Shown here in pieces: positions 6,501 through 10,949 of a stretch of DNA of 10,949 bases. Position numbers and translations under genes: made by a program. The DNA is taken from positions 1 to 10,949 of the forward strand of contig JADZBY010000462.1 of assembly GCA_020851855.1 (NCBI GenBank). Reading direction: 5' to 3'. The first letter of the stretch is position 1. Each line of letters starts with the position of its first letter. The notes below the pieces were generated by a model. It made no database searches, was not told the origin of the DNA, and saw only the letters and a program-made list of their open reading frames with translations. This DNA is from Anaerolineae bacterium. GTDB lineage: Bacteria > Chloroflexota > Anaerolineae > Aggregatilineales > UBA2796.

Positions 6501-6632
6501 ATGACGCTGCCCGATGACCTGCCGCCTTTTGACGCTGAGGCGTACGGGCCGTTCATGGAAGCCGAGCTTGACCTGGCGGATGAGTTTGGCGCGGCCAGCG
6601 CAGGAGAAGCAGGAGCTTCAGGCGGGGCGTAA
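3555..6632 (+). CDS. STAND-type (NB-ARC-like) ATPase with DUF4062/TIR-like N-terminus and C-terminal TPRs
   Basis: A 1025-residue signal-transduction ATPase. Residues 7-140 look like a diverged DUF4062/TIR-like alpha/beta domain (TETLIVLAAGP; PCLLFQPPD at 97-105; the closing FRTAAELRAGLVRRLAAF). A GR...E linker (VAGRAHEMDLL, 172-182) leads into the switch ATPase: Walker A GGMGKS at 202-207, Walker B LIVMDG at 281-286, sensor ILVSTR at 358-363, a GxP-type NYPLL at 418-422, and a winged-helix region ending LHPIVR at 577-582, the MHD-like position. A Lys/Gly-rich low-complexity insert (about 503-540) interrupts that region. About seven TPRs follow (about 688-957), then an Ala/Gly-rich tail. In this family the TPRs sense a ligand and nucleotide exchange drives oligomerisation and effector activation. 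The trigger and output here are unknown. It is the only rightward gene, with no obvious partner, so defence, regulation or another signalling role are all open. Confidence 0.85.
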   Translation: MIRRKRTETLIVLAAGPRAEAGADPLGRAASDACLRQNALPVLQPVPAAPDAAALAALQQAAERAALLVMVATPDATAEQLAALRDAYQRAVSHELPCLLFQPPDAQLLAPLRPDDAVTPFRTAAELRAGLVRRLAAFRETDVAALHAVGDIPAAPEPYIAHPYTLIPPGQVAGRAHEMDLLTEWATATDHNVRIMNVVAIGGMGKSAMTWKWFNETAPQVLPSLAGRMWWSFYESDAHFENFIIRALAYVTGAPEDEIREITAPEREEELLDILDREPHLIVMDGIERILIAYARLDAARLDDDRLDEETANVVAGAIGLPPGAEASMFSPNRLRKAADPRAGAFLRRLAGVRASRILVSTRLYPADLQRLTGHPLAGSFAIFLTGLDDADALALWRKMGNSGEDGQLLPIFNAMSNYPLLIRALGGAVAHFRPAPGDFAAWRRAHPDFDPLAVAPDLVKAHVMDVALQGLNDAQRRTLELIAAFRMPCYFDALSTLLVKQPDGEKDGNEGKDGKNGKGALGGLMARFTGGRGGDGAGRLAAQARFADDSELDDALAELETRGLLGWDRRANRYDLHPIVRAVAWAALDERSQRGLFERLNAHFGALPAVRLEDVRSIDDLTGAIELFSTLVGLEKYDEAFAVYSERLHLPMLRRLSANVRRIELLEALFPDGLDQMPRLGAQGAQARCLNALALAYHATGQPRRSAEMYVRAATLAERDANLKNVVVALGNLSDTLRLTGDLRAADAAASRALLIARTIGDRAGEALSLQFAALVHMLRGQRQDAQVALARALRIHRAQHNVQVEGVCEAMLAQAALLRDQPGAARDHADRAWALADHAHYEMDYVRAARVQGLAALALGDLERASERLNLALTRARAANAVEYELDCVVALADLMRQRGEHKAARNALEDVWGPATDGPYRIAHADAYNVLTRLERDLGNISQAEQTANAAYYLSWCDGEPYAYQRGLDAARTHVNALGMTLPDDLPPFDAEAYGPFMEAELDLADEFGAASAGEAGASGGA

Positions 6633-6657
6633 CGGAGTCTCTCTGGCCCCACACATG

Positions 6658-6699
6658 GCGAGACGCCTGCTTGTGCTCCCGATTCGGCAGGCGTCTCGC
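6658..6699. terminator. Hairpin between convergent genes, probable bidirectional terminator
   Basis: A perfect 13-bp inverted repeat, GCGAGACGCCTGC (6658-6670) and GCAGGCGTCTCGC (6687-6699), around a 16-nt loop. It sits 25 bp after the STAND gene stop and 27 bp beyond the stop of the convergent DUF2231 gene. The stem and position fit a shared terminator. Neither strand has a T-run after the stem, so this is a structural inference. Confidence 0.6.
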
Positions 6700-6726
6700 G
6701 CATATGATGCGGGCGGTTGCATGAAC

Positions 6727-7224
6727 TTACGGTTGCGTCCTATCTGCAGGTTCTCCAGACAATGAACTTGGCGCGTCGAGGTTCGCGCCCCGGTCTACAC
6801 CTACTCCAAGTCTATCTACCAGTTCACCTCCTAGCCAACCAGACACACCAGCGAAGGCAACCGCCACAAGCGCCAACAGAAACGCCGTAGTATCCGGAAG
6901 CCGGTCCGGCGCATTGGCGCGCATCAACAAGCTCAAAAAGAAGAGCACCGTAACGGCGCTGTTGCCGAGCGCGTGAAACAGGCCAACTCGTTTGGCGCGC
7001 GTCCCGGCGGGAATAGCCAGCCAGTCCAGGAAGCCGAACACCCCGGCGACCACGCCGCCGATCAGGCCCGCCACGATATTGTAAAAGGATACCTGGGCAA
7101 ACTCCCGGTTCCCCGTCAGGCCATACAGCACGTCGAAGAGGAACGCGATAGACAACAGGCCCAGGGGGACGACTATCAACATCGGGTGGATAGGATGGCC
7201 GAACAGCTTCACTCTGCTTTCCAC
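6727..7224 (-). CDS. DUF2231 family small membrane protein
   Basis: A 165-residue inner-membrane protein of unknown function. The N-terminal GHPIHPMLIVVPLG (residues 9-22) is the hallmark of DUF2231. Four hydrophobic segments follow at about 15-34, 46-69, 83-101 and 113-132, then a polar tail of about 33 residues. The paired histidines H10 and H13, with a Trp/Asp pair after the second segment (FLDW, 65-68), hint at metal or haem binding, but that is speculation. The start is GTG: GGGGAG lies 5 nt before it and no in-frame ATG is nearby. It faces the STAND gene tail to tail, and its upstream side is a 663-bp repeat region, so it is probably a single-gene unit. I saw no convincing promoter for it. 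Confidence 0.85.
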   Translation of the reverse strand: MESRVKLFGHPIHPMLIVVPLGLLSIAFLFDVLYGLTGNREFAQVSFYNIVAGLIGGVVAGVFGFLDWLAIPAGTRAKRVGLFHALGNSAVTVLFFLSLLMRANAPDRLPDTTAFLLALVAVAFAGVSGWLGGELVDRLGVGVDRGANLDAPSSLSGEPADRTQP

Positions 7225-7229
7225 GGTCG

Positions 7230-7235
7230 CTCCCC
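7230..7235 (-). promoter_or_regulatory. Ribosome binding site that supports a GTG start
   Basis: GGGGAG on the minus strand, 5 nt before the GTG at 7224. It is the evidence for that non-ATG start of the DUF2231 gene. Confidence 0.65.
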
Positions 7236-7438
7236 ACTACCAATACGCCAATCCAACACGCCACTTCCCGCAGAAGAGAAGAGCGAAGGCCGGTCAGCCA
7301 TCCTTCTCGCCACTGACCTCATGATGGGCCTGGGATATATTAGCGGTCAAGCAACATCGAAGATTGTTGAGGGGGAATTTAGGTGCTTGCGGCGCACGGC
7401 ATCTGGGATCGCGCACCGTCGCTGCGGAAACGGCGCGA

Positions 7439-7794
7439 GGCCCTCACCCCTGGCCCCTCTCCCTCAAGGCGAGGGGAGAAGAGGCGGGAGTCGCCGGTGC
7501 GGACGCGGCAGGGCGCGTCCCTACCCGCCGTAGGGACAACGCCTGCGTTGTCCGGTATAGGCCCTCACCCCCGGCCCCTCTCCCTCAAGGCGAGGGGAAA
7601 AGAGGCGGGAGTCGCCGGTGCAGGCGCGGCAGGCCGCGTCCCTACCGCCGTAGGGACAACGCCTGCGTTGTCCGGTATAGGCCCTCACCCCTGGCCCCTC
7701 TCCCTCAAGGCGAGGGGAGAAGAGGCGGGAGTCGCCGGTGCGGACGCGGCAGGCCGCGTCCCTACCGCCGTAGGGACAACGCCTGCGTTGTCCG
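7439..7794. repeat. Three tandem copies of a 120-bp palindrome-rich repeat
   Basis: The units are 7439-7559 (121 bp), 7560-7679 (120 bp) and 7680-7794 (shortened at the right). They are about 95% identical by eye. Each starts GGCCCTCACCCC and contains CTCCCT-N7-AGGGGAG, then three overlapping palindromes. In unit 3 these are GACGCGGC-AG-GCCGCGTC (7743-7760), GTCCCTAC-CGCC-GTAGGGAC (7758-7777) and GGACAACGC-CT-GCGTTGTCC (7774-7793). Overlapping arms make the structures mutually exclusive. This is the style of non-coding interspersed repeats in Chloroflexota-type genomes. Confidence 0.9.
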
Positions 7795-7832
7795 CGCTTC
7801 GTTGTGCTCGCGCGAATCGACGCGCGCTTTCT

Positions 7833-7882
7833 CCCTCTCTACGCGGTACTCCGCGTGGAGAGGGGGCCAGGGGGTGAGGCCC
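7833..7882. repeat. Long hairpin element at the Usp gene 3' end
   Basis: CCCTCTCTACGCGG (7833-7846) pairs with CCGCGTGGAGAGGG (7851-7864) around the loop TACT, a 14-bp stem with one T-G wobble. The tail GGCCAGGGGGTGAGGCCC (7867 onward) is the inverse of the start of each 120-bp unit. The element ends a few bases before the Usp stop codon at 7888-7890. It may act as that gene's 3' structure, although no T-run is present. Confidence 0.75.
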
Positions 7883-7887
7883 ATCTT

Positions 7888-9129
7888 CTACCCAAAAATC
7901 CGGTTGAACCACAGGCCAAAGGGCGACTGCCGCGCGCTGACCACAACGGCGGTGGGCGCGGCGTTTCGCACGATGCGCCCGATCTTGTTGTTCAGCCGCA
8001 GCGTGCCGCGCCATGTCCGGTGCGGCGCGCCGATCAGCAGCAGGTCGTAGAAGCTCGACTCGGCCACGACGGTCTGCACGAAGTCCTTGGCGACGATCAC
8101 GCGCTGCTCGATGTTCACGTCGGCGTGATGATCGGCATGGTGGCGGTCCAAACGCGCCTCGCGCAGCAAATTGTCGAGCACGGCATAACCGCCGCGCTCT
8201 TCTTCCGGCGTCTGCACCACGACCAGCAGGTGCAATTCGGCCTCGTAGGCGCGCGCCAGATCGAGGCCGATATGCAGCGTGGGCGGCGTGTTCGGGCCGC
8301 CCGCCGTGGGCAGAAGGATGCGCCGCACATCGCGCAGGCCGCGATCATGCACCAGGCCCACGTCGCTCACCGCCTCGTTCAGCACAGTGTCCAGCACCGT
8401 CCCCATGATCGCCTGCTCGCTCCGGCTCCAGCCGCGCCAGCCGATCAGGATGAACTGGGCGCGCTGGCGGCGGGCGGCGCGCACGATGGCCTCGCCCACG
8501 TCCTCGGATTCCTGGCTGAGAAGGCGCACCACCGCCGGGTCGCCGATGTCCGGGCGGTAGTTTTGCAGCTTCCACAACAGGCCCTCATCGTGCGCCTTGC
8601 CCCGGCTGACGTGCAGCGCGACCACTTCGCCCTTGCGCTCGCCCGCCAGCGTCGAGGCCAGCCGGATCATCGTCTCGTTGCGCTCGTCGCCGGCCAGCGA
8701 GACGAGCACGCGGTACTCGGCGACGGACAGCGCCGCGACCTGCTCCGGCGCTGCGCCCTGCAGTTCGGCCAGCCGCGACGGGTTGAACAATTCGGCGTCG
8801 AAATCGGCGGTATAGCCGCACCGGCTGCACGTGAAGGTCAGCGCCAACAGCTTGAGCGGCGTCACGATGCCCGGCTCGCCTTCGCTGAACTCGAAAATCG
8901 GGCTTCGCCGCGCACCCTGGAAAACCAGCGCCCCGTTGCAGATCGGGCAGGGCAGGTTGAACTGATCGAGGCGCTCTTCCCAGCGGTGGCTCAGGCGCGA
9001 CGCCTGGCCCCGATACCAGGCCTCGGCTTCGAGCGCATGGGCGATTTCGTGCTCGTCGAACGGTTTGCGGTGCGGCGTGTCGTGGTTGTTCGGTTTGCCC
9101 GCCGGGCCGCTTCGTGATTCGTCACTCAT
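7888..9129 (-). CDS. Zinc-ribbon-like plus tandem universal stress protein (UspA) domains
   Basis: A 413-residue cytosolic protein. After a polar N-terminus comes a four-Cys module, CPIC (61-64) and CSRC (101-104), with 36 residues between the pairs, as in a zinc ribbon. Two Usp folds follow, about 138-262 and 268-400. The first keeps the ATP-binding pattern G-2X-G-9X-G-T (G230, G233, G243, T244). In the second that region reads LIGAPHRTWRGTLRLNN, so the glycines are lost and nucleotide binding is doubtful. The ATG at 9129 has GAGGGA 7 nt upstream; an in-frame start at 9198 would lie inside the upstream gene. The MrpD-like gene ends 11 bp before it, so it probably acts with that membrane complex, perhaps sensing nucleotide or energy state. 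Usp domains attached to transporters are known. Function beyond the domain level is inferred. Confidence 0.85.
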   Translation of the reverse strand: MSDESRSGPAGKPNNHDTPHRKPFDEHEIAHALEAEAWYRGQASRLSHRWEERLDQFNLPCPICNGALVFQGARRSPIFEFSEGEPGIVTPLKLLALTFTCSRCGYTADFDAELFNPSRLAELQGAAPEQVAALSVAEYRVLVSLAGDERNETMIRLASTLAGERKGEVVALHVSRGKAHDEGLLWKLQNYRPDIGDPAVVRLLSQESEDVGEAIVRAARRQRAQFILIGWRGWSRSEQAIMGTVLDTVLNEAVSDVGLVHDRGLRDVRRILLPTAGGPNTPPTLHIGLDLARAYEAELHLLVVVQTPEEERGGYAVLDNLLREARLDRHHADHHADVNIEQRVIVAKDFVQTVVAESSFYDLLLIGAPHRTWRGTLRLNNKIGRIVRNAAPTAVVVSARQSPFGLWFNRIFG

Positions 9130-9136
9130 GGTCGAT

Positions 9137-9142
9137 TCCCTC
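9137..9142 (-). promoter_or_regulatory. Ribosome binding site overlapping the MrpD-like stop codon
   Basis: GAGGGA on the minus strand shares bases with the TGA stop (9143-9141) of the upstream gene and lies 7 nt before the Usp ATG. This is the arrangement expected for translational coupling. Confidence 0.7.
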
Positions 9143-10943
9143 ACCCCCGCATCAGCAGCATGGCCACCAGCAGCGCCGACGTGCCGAACGCATTCCACAG
9201 CGCGTAATCGGTCACGATGCCGGTGTGCCAGCGCCGCAGCCAGACCGCGCCCTGTCTGGCCGCCTCAAACAGCCCGCGCAGGGCAGGCGCGCGTGGTCGG
9301 GCGTCCGGGCGCAAGAGCAGGACCGCCAGCCCGACGCCGCCGATCAGCGCGATCAGCGGGATGCCCCACAGGCCCACGTCGGTAGACTGTGGGACGGGCA
9401 CATGCTCCCCGCTGCCGTGCGGCTCCGCCTCGCCGACCTCGCCCAGCACTGCCGCGATATAGTGCGCCCGCCCGGTCAGCGCTTCGGCGGCGGGCGCGGC
9501 CACCTGTTCCACGGGCAGCAGCGGGAACACGCCGATCAGCACGGACGCCGCGACCAGCGCCGCCATCGGCAGCAGCATCAACAACGGTGATTCTCGCACA
9601 TCATCGCGCCTATCCGGAGCCGTTTGGGCCGGGCCGAAGACGCGCCACAGCAGCCGGATCATCCCGGCGAGCGTCAGGATGCTGCCCACCACGATGACCG
9701 GGACGAGCGCGCCGAATCCATCGTGTGCGGCGGCTTCTTCTAGCAAGGTCTTGCTCACAAAGCCGCTGGTGAAGGGCATCCCCGCCAATCCGAGCGCCGC
9801 GATGCCCATCAGCGCCCAGGTGAGCGGCATCCGGCGCAGGAGTCCGCCGCCCTCGTCCACGTCGTGCACGCCTGCCCGGCGCAACACCGCGCCCGCTCCC
9901 ATGAACAGCGCCGACTTGAGCAGGGCGTGATGGACGGCGTGCAATGCCGCCCCGGCCAACGCGGCGGGCGTGCCGATGCCCAGGCCCAGCGCGATATAAC
10001 CTATCTGCGCCACCGACGAATAGGCGAGAACGCGCTTGATGGCCCGCTGCTGGAGCATCTGCACGCCGCCGACGAGCACCGTCAGCCCACCCACCACGAG
10101 CAGCGCCGCCTGGAGCCACGTGCCCTGCTCGAACGAGAACAGCGTGAAGGCGACGCGCCCGACGGCGTACACCCCGATCTTGCTCAACGCGCCCGAAAAG
10201 AGCGCCGTGACCGGCGCGGGCGCAACCGCGTAGGCGTCGGGCAGCCAGAAATGCCACGGCACGAGCGCCGCTTTGGTCGCGTAGCCGCCCACCAGCAGCC
10301 CGACCGCGATCAGGCCGCTCGGCGTGGCCTCAAGCTCGCGGGCAATGTGCGCCAGATTCAGCGCTCCGGTGTCCACATACAGCAGCGTCAGACCGATGGC
10401 GATGAAAAACGAGGCGATGGAGTTCGTGATCAGGTACTTGAACGCCGCCTCAAGCGCGTCGCCCTGGTCGACGTGGAACGCCGTCAGCGCAAAGGCCGCC
10501 ACGGAGAAGACTTCCAGCCAGACGAACTGGTTGAACACGTCGCCGCTCAGCGCAAAGCCGATCAGCGCCGTCACGAGCAGCATGACGAGGGTATAAAACG
10601 GCCCGTGGCCCGTCTCGCCGCGCAGGTAGCTCACCGAATAGACCACCGCCGCCAGCCCGATCACCGCCGCGATGAGCGCGATCAACAGGCCCCAGGCGTC
10701 AACGCTCAGGCTGACGCCGATAGCCAGCCCGTCGCGCGGGAGCCAGCCGCCCATCCAGTATACGAGCGTCGCGCCGCCGAAGACCGGCTCGGCGATGCTC
10801 AGTAGCGCGGCGAGGCTGAGCGCGAGCGCCGCTACGCAGACCACCGGGCGCAAGGACCGGGCAAACCGCGCCACGATGGGCAGCGCAAAGGCGGTCCCCA
10901 GCGGGATCAGGATCGCGGCGAAGGCGGCAGCGGGTCCATTCAC
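9141..10943 (-). CDS. MrpD-like cation/proton antiporter subunit (complex I NuoM/N superfamily)
   Basis: A 600-residue polytopic membrane protein with about 14 or more hydrophobic segments. The key charged residues of the family are visible: Glu144 in FVWLEVFSVAAF, Lys224 in TKAALVPWHFWLPDAYA, Lys255 in GALSKIGVYA, His338/His339 and Lys343 in HAVHHALLKSALFM, and Lys398 in FTSGFVSKTLLEE. DVFNQFVWLEVF, ALFSGALSKIGVYAVGR and EAAFKYLITNSIASFF favour MrpD/MnhD over NuoM or NuoN, though I cannot exclude a stand-alone complex-I-like pump. It is about 100 residues longer than usual MrpD: an acidic loop (about 500-520) and two more hydrophobic segments (527-545, 577-597). The start is probably GTG at 10943, six bases from the window edge; the frame stays open to the edge, so an earlier start is possible. 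It is followed by the Usp gene in the same operon. Confidence 0.85.
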   Translation of the reverse strand: MNGPAAAFAAILIPLGTAFALPIVARFARSLRPVVCVAALALSLAALLSIAEPVFGGATLVYWMGGWLPRDGLAIGVSLSVDAWGLLIALIAAVIGLAAVVYSVSYLRGETGHGPFYTLVMLLVTALIGFALSGDVFNQFVWLEVFSVAAFALTAFHVDQGDALEAAFKYLITNSIASFFIAIGLTLLYVDTGALNLAHIARELEATPSGLIAVGLLVGGYATKAALVPWHFWLPDAYAVAPAPVTALFSGALSKIGVYAVGRVAFTLFSFEQGTWLQAALLVVGGLTVLVGGVQMLQQRAIKRVLAYSSVAQIGYIALGLGIGTPAALAGAALHAVHHALLKSALFMGAGAVLRRAGVHDVDEGGGLLRRMPLTWALMGIAALGLAGMPFTSGFVSKTLLEEAAAHDGFGALVPVIVVGSILTLAGMIRLLWRVFGPAQTAPDRRDDVRESPLLMLLPMAALVAASVLIGVFPLLPVEQVAAPAAEALTGRAHYIAAVLGEVGEAEPHGSGEHVPVPQSTDVGLWGIPLIALIGGVGLAVLLLRPDARPRAPALRGLFEAARQGAVWLRRWHTGIVTDYALWNAFGTSALLVAMLLMRG

Positions 10944-10949
10944 AGGGCA

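Larger units (their letters stand above)
7225..7887. other. Gene-free region with a repeat array
   Basis: A 663-bp gap between two leftward genes. Positions 7236-7438 show no gene and no clear regulatory site. Positions 7439-7794 are three tandem 120-bp repeats. Positions 7795-7832 are unremarkable, and 7833-7882 is a long hairpin with a GGCCAGGGGGTGAGG tail. Open frames through the array exist only because the unit length is close to a multiple of three. They encode Pro/Arg/Gly-rich periodic peptides and lack ribosome binding sites. Confidence 0.75.

Noticed and set aside
7225..7438. Promoter for the DUF2231 gene (TAATAT and TTGACC on the minus strand)
   Set aside because: The two boxes are only a few bases apart, so they cannot form a -35/-10 pair, and no other good pair was found.
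7439..7794. CRISPR array
   Set aside because: The whole 120-bp unit is conserved, with no short repeat and unique spacer pattern, and there are no cas genes.
7364..8050. Open frame reading through the 120-bp repeats
   Set aside because: The periodic Pro/Arg/Gly peptide arises because the repeat length is close to a multiple of three. No ribosome binding site, and it runs over palindromic non-coding repeats into the Usp gene antisense.
7804..9117. A 437-codon plus-strand open frame opposite the Usp gene
   Set aside because: No domain, composition typical of antisense shadows, and it begins in a repeat region.
1..10949. tRNA or rRNA genes
   Set aside because: No cloverleaf with conserved TTCGANTC-type arm and no rRNA-like conserved segment was recognised by eye. 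A covariance-model scan would be needed to exclude small RNAs.

Overview
The window is GC-rich bacterial chromosomal DNA. It is most likely from Chloroflexota, perhaps an Anaerolineae-like lineage. The reasons are the very high GC, the short interspersed repeats of the CCCTCACCCC-GGCCCCTCTCCC and AGCCCTTCGGGCT types lying at gene ends, and a DUF4062-like/STAND/TPR protein of a kind I remember from that phylum. The assignment is an inference from style, not from a marker gene.

Layout. Positions 1-181 hold two copies of a 72-bp-period palindromic repeat and a repeat fragment. A leftward block follows: a type II NADH dehydrogenase (182-1531) lies downstream of a TetR-family regulator (1726-2316). 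The regulator has a clear promoter whose spacer and -10 carry a palindromic operator candidate. Between the two genes is a 64-nt nested stem-loop. Positions 2317-2816 have no gene and contain hairpin elements plus a perfectly adjacent 152-bp tandem duplication. Its second copy runs over the 3' end of a leftward 3-methyladenine DNA glycosylase gene (2817-3458).

Divergent from the glycosylase, and the only rightward gene, is a 1025-residue protein (3555-6632): a TIR/DUF4062-like N-terminus, a STAND (NB-ARC-like) ATPase and about seven TPRs. It is built like a signal-sensing switch and is the best candidate here for a defence or signalling function. A strong hairpin separates it from a convergent small DUF2231 membrane protein (6727-7224, GTG start).

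Positions 7225-7887 have no gene. They hold three tandem copies of a 120-bp repeat and another long hairpin. The right end is a leftward operon: a MrpD-like proton-conducting membrane subunit (9141-10943, probably GTG start, overlapping an upstream gene that lies almost wholly outside the window) is followed 11 bp later by a protein with a four-Cys zinc-ribbon-like N-terminus and two universal stress protein domains (7888-9129). The Usp ribosome binding site overlaps the MrpD stop codon, so the two are probably translationally coupled.

Together the window joins respiratory and ion-transport functions (NDH-2, MrpD-like subunit with its Usp partner), base-excision repair and a STAND switch, with repeats packed into nearly every 3' intergenic space. 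No RNA genes, insertion sequences or CRISPR arrays were seen.
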